Source: Streptomyces bluensis (GTDB taxonomy: Bacteria; Actinomycetota; Actinomycetes; Streptomycetales; Streptomycetaceae). From it: 64,000 nucleotides of DNA. Positions 42,841-52,477 of this stretch are shown one piece after another. A program made the position numbers and the translations under genes. How positions within the stretch are numbered: the stretch's first letter is position 1; every line of letters begins with the position of its first letter. The stretch covers positions 992,001 to 1,056,000 of the forward strand of contig NZ_BMVM01000001.1 in NCBI RefSeq assembly GCF_014650715.1, given 5' to 3'. A model generated the notes under the pieces. It saw only the letters and a program-made list of their open reading frames with translations, made no database searches and was not told where the DNA came from.

Positions 42841-42934
42841 GCCCTGTCGTCAAACTCCCTCCCCAACGGCCTTAAGCACCAGACGCCGCGGGGCCCGCCC
42901 TCCGGGCGGACGGCGGGGGTTTGACGACAGGGCC
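42837..42934. repeat. MITE-like element with 16-base inverted ends
   Basis: GGCCCTGTCGTCAAAC (42840-42855) is repeated in inverse orientation as GTTTGACGACAGGGCC (42919-42934), with roughly 60 bases between that include a smaller GC-rich hairpin. It lies between converging cupin and GntR genes, and its left end CTAG supplies the cupin stop. The ends resemble those of IS5-like elements in Streptomyces. It has no coding capacity. It may also terminate transcription from both sides. Confidence 0.7.
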
Positions 42935-42953
42935 CAGCCCGCGAGCAGCACGC

Positions 42954-43580
42954 TCAGCCGGCGAGCAGCACCTTGAGCGTCGATTCGAGATGGTGGTCGA
43001 TCGCGGCACACGCGACCTCGGCGTCACCGGCGGCAAGGGCGTCCAGGATGGCCCCGTGCTCTTCGAGCACCGCCTCCTGCCGCCCCTGCTGGTTGTACAC
43101 GGCCACCACTCCGGCCCGGACCTGGCGGCTGCGCAGGCCGTCGTAGTGCCGGTCCAGGAGCGCGTTGCCCACGACGGACACCAGCGTCGAGTGGAACTGG
43201 TGGTCCACGGCGATGAACTCCCGGGCCTGGTCGGGGCCGGTCAGCTCGCTCTGCCGCTCCAGGAGCGACCGCAGCTCCCGCACCGGAGCCCGGTCGGTGG
43301 CGATGAGCTGCTGCGCGGCGTACCGCTCGACGATTCCGCGCAGCTCCATCAGTTCCCTGATCTCCCGCCCCGTCAGTGGCGCCACCCGGGCGCCCCGCTT
43401 GGGCACGAGCTCGACCAGGTCCTCGGCCGCGAGCATCAGCAGGGCTTCCCTGATCGGGGTGCGGGACACACCGATCCGGTCGGCGATGTCCTGCTCCGAC
43501 AGGAACGCTCCCTGCATCTCGGGATCCGTCAGTACCGTGTCCTTGAGATACGAGTACGCCTTCTCCCGACCGGACGCCAC
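42954..43580 (-). CDS. GntR-family (FCD subgroup) transcriptional regulator
   Basis: A 208-residue regulator from GTG 43580. The winged helix has LSEQDIADRIGVSRTPIREALLMLAAEDLVELVPKRGARVAPL. The C-terminal FCD domain has the acidic/His metal and ligand positions (MELRGIVERYAAQ, VDHQFHSTLV, EEHGAILDALAAGD). FCD regulators usually release DNA on binding a carboxylate. Matching TGTATAC palindromes occur at its own promoter and at the transporter promoter, so it is the probable repressor of the module at 39.5-42.8 kb. Confidence 0.88.
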   Translation of the reverse strand: MASGREKAYSYLKDTVLTDPEMQGAFLSEQDIADRIGVSRTPIREALLMLAAEDLVELVPKRGARVAPLTGREIRELMELRGIVERYAAQQLIATDRAPVRELRSLLERQSELTGPDQAREFIAVDHQFHSTLVSVVGNALLDRHYDGLRSRQVRAGVVAVYNQQGRQEAVLEEHGAILDALAAGDAEVACAAIDHHLESTLKVLLAG

Positions 43581-43600
43581 CGCAACCCCTAGTGCCTCGC

Positions 43601-43615
43601 ATACACTGTGTATAC
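43601..43615. promoter_or_regulatory. Autoregulatory operator of the GntR gene
   Basis: ATACAC-T-GTGTAT (43601-43613) is a perfect 13-base inverted repeat, and the right side extends to TGTATAC (43609-43615), the same core as the operator at 40246. It lies about 20 bases upstream of the GntR start. Confidence 0.6.
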
Positions 43616-43627
43616 CGACGCTACCAC

Positions 43628-43863
43628 GTAGGTGGGGCTCGCTTCGTCGTCGACGTGGTCACAGCGGTCGCGACGGCTGTGGGCGCTGAGCGGGTCGGGC
43701 TGCGGATCTCGCCGGAGATCGACATCCAGGACACAGTGAACTGGTGCAGGAGCTGCGGCGACGCTTCGGTGGCAAGCTGATCGTCAACAGCGGCTTCCTC
43801 GGCGGGCACACGACGCGCGAGGAGGCGTTGCAGCGGATCGAGGCCGACCAAGCCGGCACGCTT
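43628..43863 (+). pseudogene. Remnant of an Old Yellow Enzyme (alkene reductase)
   Basis: One frame gives ARFVVDVVTAVATAVGAERVGLRISPEIDIQD, the catalytic-barrel stretch of OYE proteins. Near 43737 the sequence switches frame to LVQELRRRFGGKLIVNSGF, then GGHTTREEALQRIEADQAG, which is the FMN-phosphate end of the same family. The 60-80 residues that normally separate these are gone, and both outer parts of the gene are absent. This is a relic. Confidence 0.65.
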
Positions 43864-44231
43864 CATGTACTACCGCCCACGATGTCGAGTTCCGCTTCGC
43901 TCGCCGGGGCGATGGCCACGTATATGCCTACTTCGCAGGGGTGCCACCCACGAGCTTGCGGCGACACGGTGACTTATACCTTCGCTGCCCCGCGATCGAG
44001 ATCAGGTCCCTGTGACGGCAGACACAGCAGGATGACGTCGACCGGTTCGGCGGCGTAGGGAAGTAGGCGCGGCCGGTGGGCTCGCCCACCCCGCTCGGCG
44101 TCGCGGACGCAGCAGCCGCCCGCCGTCAGGGTGCACGGCGCCGGGAGACTCCCGGACCGCGCATCATGACGGCGGGCGAGGCGAGGCGTGGGCCGGCCGG
44201 TGGGTGCTCGCCCGGCCCAGGAACCGCTGTG
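43864..44231. other. 368-base region with no assignable gene
   Basis: One plus-strand stretch (about 43881-44010) reads DVEFRFARRGDGHVYAYFAGV in an open frame, possibly a fragment of a glycoside hydrolase or similar. It has no start or full domain and I cannot place it. It appears to be part of the same breakpoint as the OYE relic. Confidence 0.4.
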
Positions 44232-45728
44232 TCAGGGGCTCACCACGCGGTTGCGGATGACCGCCTTCTTCAGCAGGGGCCAGGCCAGCAGCAACACGAT
44301 CACCGCGTACACGGTCACCGCGAACGGCGTGTTGACCAGCCCGGTGACACTGCCGTCGCTGATCTGGAGGGCGCGCCGCAGCTGTTGTTCGGCGTTGGGG
44401 CCGAGGATCACACCGATGACGGCCGGGAGCACGGGCAGCCCGTAGCGCCGCATGCCGAAGCCGATCAGGCCGATGATCAGCAGGATCACCAGGTCGATCA
44501 CCTCGCCGCCGACCGCGTACGCCCCGACCGCCGCGAAGAACATGATCCCCGCGTACAGGTAGGGCCGCGGGATGCGCAGCAGCTTCGCCCACAGCGGCGC
44601 CAGCGGCAGGTTGAGCGCGAGCAGCAGCACCATACCGACGAACAGCGAGGCGATCAGGCCCCACACCAGCTCGGGTTCGCGCTCGAACAGCAGCGGGCCG
44701 GGCTGGATGCCGTACTGCTGGAACGCGGCCAGCATGACGGCCGCGACCGCCGTGGTGGGCAGGCCGAGGGTCAGCATGGACACCAGCGTGCCCGCCGCCG
44801 AGGCCGACGCCGCCGACTCCGGTCCCGCCACGCCCTCGATGGCGCCCTTGCCCCACTCGTCCTTGTGCTTCGACAGGCGCTTCTCCGTGACGTAGGAGAG
44901 GAACGTGGGGATCTCCGCGCCGCCCGCCGGGATCGCGCCGAACGGGAAGCCGATGAACGGGCCGCGCAGCCAGGACTTCCAGGTCCGCTTCACATCAGCG
45001 CGGCCGAGCCACGGACGGCCCACCGGGATGGCCTCACCCGTCGTACGCCGCAGATGGGCGGCCACCCACAGGGCCTCTCCGATCGCGAACAGGCCGACCG
45101 CGACGATCACCACGTCGATGCCGTCGGCGAGCTGGAGCGAGCCGAAGGTGAGGCGCTGCTGGCCGGTCATCTGGTCGAGGCCGACGAGGCCGATCGTCAG
45201 GCCGATGAGCAGGGACGCCAGGCCCCGGATGCGCGACGAGCCCAGGACCGACGTCACGGCGATGAACGCGAGCACCATGATGGCGAAGTAGTCGGGCGCG
45301 CCGATGTCCACCGCCAGTTCGGCGACCGTCGGCGCGAGCGCGACCAGCAGGATCGTGCCGACCATGCCGCCCGCGAAGTGGCCGATGGCGGCGGCCGCGA
45401 GCGCCTGTGAGCCGCGCCCCGCCTTGGCCATGGGGTTGCCCTCCATGGCCGCGACCACGGCCGCGCTCTCACCCGGGGTGTTGAGGAGGATGGAGGTGGT
45501 CGAGCCGCCGAACATCGCGCCGTAGTAGATGCCCGCGAACATGATGAACGCGGCGATCGGGTTCAGCCCGTAGGTCACCGGCAGCAGCAGCGCGACCGCC
45601 ATCGCGGGACCGATGCCGGGCAGGACGCCGATGGCGGTGCCGAGCAGCACTCCGAGGGCCGCCCACAGCAGGTTGAGGGGGCTCAGGGCCGTGCCGAAGC
45701 CGTCCAGGAGGGAGTTGAGGGCGTCCAT
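44232..45728 (-). CDS. tctA: TctA, large membrane subunit of a tripartite tricarboxylate transporter
   Basis: A 498-residue protein with about 11 hydrophobic segments. The TctA signatures are [58 protein letters not shown] near the start and [16 protein letters not shown] in the centre, both Gly-rich transport loops. It forms the channel for citrate or a similar carboxylate. It starts just before the tctB stop, in a C-B-A operon. Confidence 0.93.
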   Translation of the reverse strand: MDALNSLLDGFGTALSPLNLLWAALGVLLGTAIGVLPGIGPAMAVALLLPVTYGLNPIAAFIMFAGIYYGAMFGGSTTSILLNTPGESAAVVAAMEGNPMAKAGRGSQALAAAAIGHFAGGMVGTILLVALAPTVAELAVDIGAPDYFAIMVLAFIAVTSVLGSSRIRGLASLLIGLTIGLVGLDQMTGQQRLTFGSLQLADGIDVVIVAVGLFAIGEALWVAAHLRRTTGEAIPVGRPWLGRADVKRTWKSWLRGPFIGFPFGAIPAGGAEIPTFLSYVTEKRLSKHKDEWGKGAIEGVAGPESAASASAAGTLVSMLTLGLPTTAVAAVMLAAFQQYGIQPGPLLFEREPELVWGLIASLFVGMVLLLALNLPLAPLWAKLLRIPRPYLYAGIMFFAAVGAYAVGGEVIDLVILLIIGLIGFGMRRYGLPVLPAVIGVILGPNAEQQLRRALQISDGSVTGLVNTPFAVTVYAVIVLLLAWPLLKKAVIRNRVVSP

Positions 45729-45729
45729 G

Positions 45730-46269
45730 TCACAGCGCTCCCATCAGGGGACCGCCAGGTAGCGGCACTCCGAGCAGGTTGTTGAAGACGGCGTAGGTGG
45801 CCAGGGAGAGGACCGCCGCGATGAGCGGATCGCGGTCGAAGCGGCGGCTGCCGAGAGCGAACGCCGCGCCCCAGAACAGCAGCGCGCCCGCCACGGGGAA
45901 GCCGAGGGGGTTGATGAGGACGGCCGCGCCGAGGAAGACCCCGGTGAGCAGGGCAACGGTGCGCCAGTCGGCGGGTTCGGACAGGTCGACGTCCTCACCG
46001 GACTCGGCCTGGCCGCGGCCGCCACGCAGCACGTCCACGGCGAGCAGGGCGGCGATGACCAGCAGTCCCCCACCGACCACGAGGGGCACGGTCCGCGGTC
46101 CGACCGGACCTCGCTGGGCGATGTCGACGTCCATGGTGAGCGCGTCGGTGAGGACGAGCACGCCGAGGACCAGCAGCAGGACGCAGACGCCGAGTTCGGA
46201 GTGGTCACGCAGCCAGGAGCGGCGCTCGGTCGCGGGTGCCGGTGAGGTGCCGGTCGATTGCGTCGTCAC
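45730..46269 (-). CDS. tctB: TctB, small membrane subunit of the tripartite tricarboxylate transporter
   Basis: A 179-residue protein with four hydrophobic segments, starting at GTG 46269 that overlaps the tctC stop as GTGA. The pattern [23 protein letters not shown]... [25 protein letters not shown] and the later [22 protein letters not shown] are typical of the poorly conserved TctB family. Position between tctC and tctA supports the call. Confidence 0.9.
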   Translation of the reverse strand: MTTQSTGTSPAPATERRSWLRDHSELGVCVLLLVLGVLVLTDALTMDVDIAQRGPVGPRTVPLVVGGGLLVIAALLAVDVLRGGRGQAESGEDVDLSEPADWRTVALLTGVFLGAAVLINPLGFPVAGALLFWGAAFALGSRRFDRDPLIAAVLSLATYAVFNNLLGVPLPGGPLMGAL

Positions 46270-47258
46270 AGCCCGAGCTCCTTCAGCACCGACACCACAC
46301 GGTTGTCCTCGGCGTCCAGGAACTCGCCGAACTTGTCGCCGGTGAGGAAGGCGTCGTCCCAGCCGTTCTGCTTCATGGACTTCTGCCACTCGGGCGAGTC
46401 GTGGAGTTCCTCTATCAGCCGGGTGAGCTTCTCGCGTTCGCTGTCGGAGAGGCCGGGCGGGGCGACGATGCCGCGCCAGTTGGTGAAGTTCACGTCGTAG
46501 CCCGCCTCTTGGAGCGTGGGCGCGTCGAGACCGTCGACGCGTTCGGGGCCGGTGACCGCGAGAAGGCGCAGCTCACCCGCCTTGATCTGGTCCAGGTACT
46601 CGCCGACGCCCGAGACGCCGAACGCGACCTTGTTGCCGAGGATCGAGGCGAGGAGTTCGCCACCGCCGTCGAAGGGGATGTAGTTGACGTCCTTCGGTGC
46701 GATCCCGGCGGCCCGCGCCATCAGCATCGGCGCGAGGTGGTCGGGCCCGCCGGGCGACGAACCACCGCCCACCGGGAGCTTGCCTGGCTTCTCCTTCCAG
46801 GCGCCGATGAGGTCGTCGATCGTCTTGTACGGGGAGTCCTTGGCGACCACGACGACGTCCTGCTCCTCGGTGAGCCGGGCGATCGGAGTGGTGTCGGCGA
46901 GGGTGCTCGGCGCGTCGTTGGAGCGGACGGCGCCGACGACGCCGAGGCCCATGGACATCGCGAGCTTGCCGTTGCCGTGCTCGCTGACCAGCCGGGTCAG
47001 GCCGACGGTGCCGCCGGCGCCGGGCAGGTTGAACACCTCGATGTTGTGGGTGAGCCCGGCGTCCTCGGCGTTCTTCGCGGCCGTGCGGGCCGTGATGTCG
47101 TAACCGCCGCCGGGGGTGTTGGGGACCATGAAGCGCAGGCCGGGGATCTGCGTGCCGGTCTCGGAGCCACTGCCCGTGGTCAGCAGCGGCGGACCTACGA
47201 GTACCAGCACGGCGGCCCCGGCCAGGGCGAGAGGGGCGCGCAGGCGCACTAATGCCAC
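46266..47258 (-). CDS. tctC: TctC, extracytoplasmic solute-binding protein
   Basis: About 330 residues from GTG 47258 (GTG 47261 and 47249 are alternatives). A hydrophobic signal segment (PLALAGAAVLVLVGPPLL) without a lipobox precedes the Bug/TctC fold: LRFMVPNTPGGGYDITARTAAKNAE is the ligand-cleft motif and PVGGGSSPGGPDHLAPMLMA the second. PNTPGGGYD is typical of carboxylate binders. It is divergent from the sensor kinase gene. Confidence 0.92.
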   Translation of the reverse strand: MALVRLRAPLALAGAAVLVLVGPPLLTTGSGSETGTQIPGLRFMVPNTPGGGYDITARTAAKNAEDAGLTHNIEVFNLPGAGGTVGLTRLVSEHGNGKLAMSMGLGVVGAVRSNDAPSTLADTTPIARLTEEQDVVVVAKDSPYKTIDDLIGAWKEKPGKLPVGGGSSPGGPDHLAPMLMARAAGIAPKDVNYIPFDGGGELLASILGNKVAFGVSGVGEYLDQIKAGELRLLAVTGPERVDGLDAPTLQEAGYDVNFTNWRGIVAPPGLSDSEREKLTRLIEELHDSPEWQKSMKQNGWDDAFLTGDKFGEFLDAEDNRVVSVLKELGL

Positions 47259-47514
47259 CACCTGTCTGAAAAAGTCGTTGCGGGTGCGGGACCCCTGTGG
47301 GGGGAGGGTGATGTGCGCCACATCGTGCCCGCATCTCGGCCGGCCTGTCTCTCTTGCGGAACCAACGGAGCTTGTGGTCTTTGCGGTCGGGCGCCCGGCC
47401 GTGGGGCGGCAGGTTACCGGGGGCATGCGGGCCGGAACAGTCCCCGCAGGTCTCTTTCCTCCGCCGCAGGCGGGCGCCATGATGGGGCGACTCGGCAGAT
47501 GAGCCGCCCGGGTC

Positions 47515-49194
47515 GTGTCAGTGGTGGAGATTGAGTCAACTGTGGTCGCCACGTTTCGTCGCCATACCCTCGCGGGCCAGATGCTGGTGCTCCAGCTCGC
47601 CATCGTCGTGGTGGTGCTGTTCGCCGTCGCCGCGGTCTCGCTCGCGCAGTCGGAGGCCACCTTCAACCGGGTCGAGGGCCGCCGGGTCGCCGCGCTGGCC
47701 GAACAGCTGGCCGCCAACCCCCTCGTACGGAGCCAGCTCACGCAGCCGGGGCCGCGGGAGGCACTGGACGCGCTGGTGGAGTCCACCCGGGTGCAGTCCA
47801 GGGTCACCTCCGTCACCCTGGCCGTCACGGACGGCCGTATCGTCAGCTCGACGAATCCCACGGTGGTCGGCGACCGGATGCCGCTGGGGGCCGGAGTCGC
47901 CGCGGGCCGCGGCTGGTCCGGCTCGCTCACCTGGGACGACAGCCATGAGCTGGTGGCGCAGGTGCCGGTGCTCGGGGCGATGGAGGAGAACCTCGGGCAG
48001 AACCTCGGCACCGTCATGATCGGCGAGGCGTCCCCGACGGTGTGGCAGCGGCTCAGCGGGGCGTCCTCGTATCTGCTGGCCTACCTCGGCATCGCCAGCG
48101 GCCTGGGGCTCGCCGGCTCCTGGCTGCTGTCGCGGCGCGTCAAGCGGCAGACCCTGGGTCTGGAGCCGCGCGAGATCGCCGGTCTCGCCGAGCACCGGGA
48201 GGCGATGCTGTACGGCATCGCGGAGGGAGTGATCGCCCTGGACCCGGGGGCCCGGCTCACCCTCGTGAACGACATGGGCCGGCGCCTGCTGGACCTGCCG
48301 GAGGACTGCGTGGGCAAGAGCCTGTCCGACCTCGGCATCGAGGGACGCCTGCGGGACGTCCTGGTCGGTGCCCTGGACGAGTCGGCGGATCCGCGGGACG
48401 CGGTCGTCATACGGCACGGGCGGGTGCTCGTGATGAACCGGATGACCGTCACCAAGGACGGCCGCCCGCTCGGCTCGGTCACCACGCTGCGGGACCGCAC
48501 GGAACTGGCACGGCTGGAACGGGAGATCGGCTCCTTCCGCAGCTCCTCCGAGCTGCTGCGCGCCCAGGCCCACGAGTTCGCCAACCAGTTGCACACCATC
48601 TCCGGGCTGATCCAGATCGGCGAGCAGGACGAGGTGGTGCGCTACATCCGGGCGCTGAACCAGCGCCGCCAGTCGCTCGACATGACGCTGACCCGCCGGG
48701 TGCGGGACACCGCCGTCGCCGCCCTGCTGATGGCGAAGACGTCCCTCGCGGCCGAGCGGAAGGTCACCCTGCGCATCTCGGACGACACCGCCCTCGGCCG
48801 GCTCGCCCCGGAGGACGCGGCCGACGTGGCGACGGTGGTCGGCAACCTCGTGGACAACGCCATCGACGCGGCCACCGCGGGCGAGTACGCGGACGGTGAG
48901 GCGGCCTGGGTGGAGGTCGAGCTGCGGCAGGACGCCGCCAGCGTGGAGATCGTCGTCCGCGACTCCGGCCCCGGCATCGCTCCCGAACTCGCCCAGGAGG
49001 TCTTCGTCCACGGCTTCACCACCAAGGCCGCCGAGGAGGGCGAGCGCGGGATCGGTCTCGCCCTCACCCGGCTCGTCTGCAAGCGCCGTGGCGGGGAGAT
49101 CGCCGTGGCCAACACGCCCGACGGCGCCATGTTCACCGCCCGTATGTCCGTGAGCCACCCCGCCGGCGCGGTGGCGGAAGGAGGGCCCCGATGA
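47515..49194 (+). CDS. CitA/DctB-type sensor histidine kinase
   Basis: About 559 residues from GTG 47515 (GTG 47542 is an alternative). A transmembrane helix (LQLAIVVVVLFAVAAVSLA) is followed by an extracellular PAS/Cache domain of the carboxylate-binding type (VESTRVQSRVTSVTLAVTDGRIVSSTNPTVVGDRM). Then come a second helix, a cytoplasmic PAS, the phosphoacceptor His353 in AHEFANQLHTISGLIQIGE (SpoOB-like group) and a HATPase domain (NLVDNAIDAAT, DSGPGIAPE, RGIGLALTRL). Adjacent, divergent tctCBA is the likely output. Coupled to the response-regulator gene by ATGA. Confidence 0.9.
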   Translation: MSVVEIESTVVATFRRHTLAGQMLVLQLAIVVVVLFAVAAVSLAQSEATFNRVEGRRVAALAEQLAANPLVRSQLTQPGPREALDALVESTRVQSRVTSVTLAVTDGRIVSSTNPTVVGDRMPLGAGVAAGRGWSGSLTWDDSHELVAQVPVLGAMEENLGQNLGTVMIGEASPTVWQRLSGASSYLLAYLGIASGLGLAGSWLLSRRVKRQTLGLEPREIAGLAEHREAMLYGIAEGVIALDPGARLTLVNDMGRRLLDLPEDCVGKSLSDLGIEGRLRDVLVGALDESADPRDAVVIRHGRVLVMNRMTVTKDGRPLGSVTTLRDRTELARLEREIGSFRSSSELLRAQAHEFANQLHTISGLIQIGEQDEVVRYIRALNQRRQSLDMTLTRRVRDTAVAALLMAKTSLAAERKVTLRISDDTALGRLAPEDAADVATVVGNLVDNAIDAATAGEYADGEAAWVEVELRQDAASVEIVVRDSGPGIAPELAQEVFVHGFTTKAAEEGERGIGLALTRLVCKRRGGEIAVANTPDGAMFTARMSVSHPAGAVAEGGPR

Positions 49195-49937
49195 GCTCGT
49201 CGCCCGCGACGGTTCCGATGATCGGCACGAACCACATGAACAGCACGAACAGCATGAGCGACGCCATCGATGTGCTCGTCGTCGACGACGACTTCATGGT
49301 GACCCGGGTCCACCGCACCTTCGTCGAACGCGTCCGGCCGTTCCGCGTGGTCGGCACGGCCGGCACCGGCGAGCAGGCGATCGCCGCGGTCGACGAGCTC
49401 AGACCGGACCTGGTCCTGCTCGACCTCTATCTCCCGGACATCTTCGGCCTGGACGTGATCCCCCGGCTGCGTACCGCCGGTCACGACTGCGACGTCATGG
49501 TCATCAGTGCCGCACGCGAGGCCGACGCGGTGCGCGGCGCCGTCCGGCACGGGGTCGTGGACTACCTCCTCAAGCCCTTCGAGTTCGAGGACCTGCGCGT
49601 CCGCCTGGAACGGTACGCCGCGCAGCGCGGCCGGCTGCTCACCACGGTCGTCCGGGGCCAGGCCGACGTGGACCGCGTCCTGGCCGGGGCGTTCGCGCCG
49701 AGCCCCGGCAACGCCCTGCCCAAGGGGCTCAGCGTGGAGACGGCGGACCTCATCGAACGCGCCCTCCGCGACACCGACGGCACTCTCTCCGCCACCGAGT
49801 GCGCGACCGCCACAGGCATCTCCCGCGTCAGTGCCCGCCGCTATCTGGAGTACTTCCACGCGGCCGGCAGTGCCGAGGTGTCCCTGCGCTACGGCGCGGC
49901 CGGCCGCCCGGAGCGGCGGTACAGCTGGCGCGGGTGA
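49191..49937 (+). CDS. CitB/DcuR-type response regulator
   Basis: A 248-residue regulator. The receiver domain has the acidic triad Asp32-34 (VVDDDF), phosphoacceptor Asp78 (LLDLYLPD), and Lys in LLKPF. The C-terminal domain has the CitB-type helix-turn-helix TLSATECATATGISRVSARRYLEYFHAAG. The 21 residues before MSDAIDVLVVDDD are Met/Asn/Ser-rich and not conserved, so ATG 49254 may be the true start, although ATG 49191 overlaps the kinase stop. Confidence 0.9.
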   Translation: MSSSPATVPMIGTNHMNSTNSMSDAIDVLVVDDDFMVTRVHRTFVERVRPFRVVGTAGTGEQAIAAVDELRPDLVLLDLYLPDIFGLDVIPRLRTAGHDCDVMVISAAREADAVRGAVRHGVVDYLLKPFEFEDLRVRLERYAAQRGRLLTTVVRGQADVDRVLAGAFAPSPGNALPKGLSVETADLIERALRDTDGTLSATECATATGISRVSARRYLEYFHAAGSAEVSLRYGAAGRPERRYSWRG

Positions 49938-49970
49938 GGAACCACTGACGCGTCCGGCCGGGTGCCGGGT

Positions 49971-52382
49971 TCAGCCGGCCCACGTCCACTCCGCCACCTC
50001 CGGCAGGTCCGTGCCGTGCTCGCGGATCCAGGCGTGGTGCCGGGTGCGGGTATCGGCCATGCGCTCGCGTACGGCGGCGGCGCGGACACCGAGGCCGGGG
50101 ACCCGGTCGATCACGTCCATGACCAGGCGGTAGCGGTCGAGGTCGTTGCGGACGACCATGTCGAACGGGGTGGTCGTGGTGCCCATCTCCTTGTAGCCGC
50201 GCACGTGCAGGTGGCGGTGGCCGGTGCGGCGGTAGGCGAGACGGTGGATCAGCCAGGGGTAGCCGTGGTAGGCGAAGATCACCGGTTTGTCGGTGGTGAA
50301 CAGTCCGTCGAACTCGAAGTCGGGCATCCCGTGCGGGTGTTCCTCGCGTGGCAGCAGCCGGGTCATGTCGACGACGTTCACCACGCGCACGGCCAGTTCC
50401 GGGAGGTGCCGCCGCAGCAGGTCGGACGCGGCCAGCACCTCCTGGGTGGGCACGTCGCCCGCGCAGGCCAGCACCACGTCGGGCTCGCGGTCGCCGTCCT
50501 CGGTACCCGCCCAGTCCCAGATCCCGGCGCCGCGGGCGCAGTGGGCGCGAGCCTGGTCCATGGACAGCCAGTCGAAGCACGGCTGCTTCCCCGCCACGAT
50601 CACGTTCACGTAGTCCCGGCTGCGCAGTGCGTGGTCCGTCACGGACAGCAGCGTGTTGGCGTCCGGCGGCAGGTAGACGCGTACGACGTCGGGGCTCTTG
50701 TTGAGGACATGGTCGACGAAGCCGGGGTCCTGGTGGGAGAAGCCGTTGTGGTCCTGGCGCCAGACATGGGAGGTGAGCAGGTAGTTGAGCGAGGGGACCG
50801 GGGCGCGCCACGGCAGCTCCCGTGATGTCTTGAGCCACTTGATGTGCTGGCTGACCATGGAGTCGACGATGTTCACGAACGCCTCGTAGCAGGAGAACAG
50901 CCCGTGCCGGCCGGTCAGCAGATATCCCTCCAGCCAGCCCTGGCAGAGGTGTTCGGAGAGGACCTCCATGACCCGGCCGTGCCGGTCCAGGTGCTCGTCG
51001 ACCTGGATCGTCTGGGCCTGCCACGCCTTGCCGCTGGCGGCGTAGACCGCCTCCAGCCGGTTGGAGGCGGTCTCGTCGGGGCCGACCAGGCGGAAGTCGC
51101 GGCGGGTGGCGGTGTCCCGCATGACCTGTGCGAGGAAGCCGCCGAGGACCCGGGTCGGTTCGTGCAGGGTCACGCCGGGCTTGTCGGCGGGGACGGCAAA
51201 GCCGTCGAGGGGCGGCAGCGGCAGGTCACGGGTGCGCAGACCTCCGTTGGCGTACGGGGTGGCGCCAAGGCGCCTGGCGCCCTCGGGGACGCAGGCGAGA
51301 ACGTCCGCGGTCGGACGGCCCTCGGCGTCGAAGAGTTCCTCGGGGCGGTACGAGCGCAGCCAGCTCTCCAGTTGCCGCCGGTGGTCCGGGTTCTCGCGGA
51401 CACCGGCGAGCGGCACCTGGTGGGCGCGCCAGGTGCCCGCCACCGGCTGCCCGTCGACCCAGGCGGGTCCGGTCCAGCCCTTCGGTGTGCGCAGCACGAT
51501 GACGGGCCAGCGGGGGCGCTCGCTCCCCCGCTCCTCGCGCGCCGTGCGTTGCAGCAGCGCAATGCGGTCGAGCGCCCGGTCGAAGGCCTCGGCCAGGGCG
51601 CGGTGGATCTGGACGGGGTCGTCGCCGGTGACGTGGACGGGCTCGTGGCCGTATCCCTTGAGGAGGTCGTCGAGTTCGGGTTCCGGGATCCGGGCCAGCA
51701 CGGTCGGGTTGGCGATCTTGTAGCCGTTGAGGTGGAGGATCGGCAGGACGGCGCCGTCGCACACGGGGTCGAGGAACTTGTTCGCGTGCCAGGAGGCGGC
51801 CAGCGGCCCGGTCTCGGCCTCGCCGTCGCCGATCACACAGGCGACCAGCAGGTCCGGGTTGTCGAGGGCGGCGCCGTACGCGTGCGCGAGTGAGTAGCCG
51901 AGTTCGCCGCCCTCATGGATCGATCCCGGTGTCTGGGGTGCGATGTGGCTGGGCACTCCGCCGGGGAACGAGAACTGCCGGAAGAGCCGCGCCATGCCTT
52001 CGGCGTCGCGGGTCACGTCGGGGTACGTCTCGCTGTAGCTGCCCTCCAGCCAGGAGTTCGCGAGTACGGCGGGTCCTCCGTGGCCGGGCCCCCACACGCA
52101 GAGCGCGTCCAGACCGCGGGCCTTGATCACCCGGTTGAGGTGCGTGTAGACGAGGTTGAGCCCCGGTGACGTGCCCCAGTGGCCGAGGAGTCGCGGTTTG
52201 ATGTGGGCGCCGGTGAGGGGCTCGGTCAGCAGCGGGTTGGCCAGCAGGTAGATCTGTCCGGCGGCGAGGTAGTTGGCGGCCCGCCAGTGGGCGTCCAGGG
52301 CCCGCAGCTCGCCGTCGGTCAGGGTGGTGCGGCGGCCTTGGTGTCCGTCGCCTGGCAGGTCCTGGTGTGGGGGCTTCGGCAT
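49971..52382 (-). CDS. Phosphoketolase
   Basis: An 803-residue TPP enzyme that cleaves xylulose-5-phosphate (and often fructose-6-phosphate) with phosphate to acetyl phosphate. Motifs are [31 protein letters not shown], the GPGHGGPA loop, the TPP site [23 protein letters not shown], and [11 protein letters not shown] and [13 protein letters not shown] in the C-terminal half. CAGGAG precedes ATG 52382. It lies 95 bases after the universal stress protein gene on the same strand. Acetyl phosphate output would link stress to central carbon metabolism. Confidence 0.94.
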   Translation of the reverse strand: MPKPPHQDLPGDGHQGRRTTLTDGELRALDAHWRAANYLAAGQIYLLANPLLTEPLTGAHIKPRLLGHWGTSPGLNLVYTHLNRVIKARGLDALCVWGPGHGGPAVLANSWLEGSYSETYPDVTRDAEGMARLFRQFSFPGGVPSHIAPQTPGSIHEGGELGYSLAHAYGAALDNPDLLVACVIGDGEAETGPLAASWHANKFLDPVCDGAVLPILHLNGYKIANPTVLARIPEPELDDLLKGYGHEPVHVTGDDPVQIHRALAEAFDRALDRIALLQRTAREERGSERPRWPVIVLRTPKGWTGPAWVDGQPVAGTWRAHQVPLAGVRENPDHRRQLESWLRSYRPEELFDAEGRPTADVLACVPEGARRLGATPYANGGLRTRDLPLPPLDGFAVPADKPGVTLHEPTRVLGGFLAQVMRDTATRRDFRLVGPDETASNRLEAVYAASGKAWQAQTIQVDEHLDRHGRVMEVLSEHLCQGWLEGYLLTGRHGLFSCYEAFVNIVDSMVSQHIKWLKTSRELPWRAPVPSLNYLLTSHVWRQDHNGFSHQDPGFVDHVLNKSPDVVRVYLPPDANTLLSVTDHALRSRDYVNVIVAGKQPCFDWLSMDQARAHCARGAGIWDWAGTEDGDREPDVVLACAGDVPTQEVLAASDLLRRHLPELAVRVVNVVDMTRLLPREEHPHGMPDFEFDGLFTTDKPVIFAYHGYPWLIHRLAYRRTGHRHLHVRGYKEMGTTTTPFDMVVRNDLDRYRLVMDVIDRVPGLGVRAAAVRERMADTRTRHHAWIREHGTDLPEVAEWTWAG

Positions 52383-52477
52383 GGGTGACTCCTGGGGCGT
52401 CGACGGGTCATGCAGGGGTGTGTCGGGAGTGGCGTCGGCCGGCGGGCGCCGCTCTCGGCACACCGGCCCTGGAGGGG

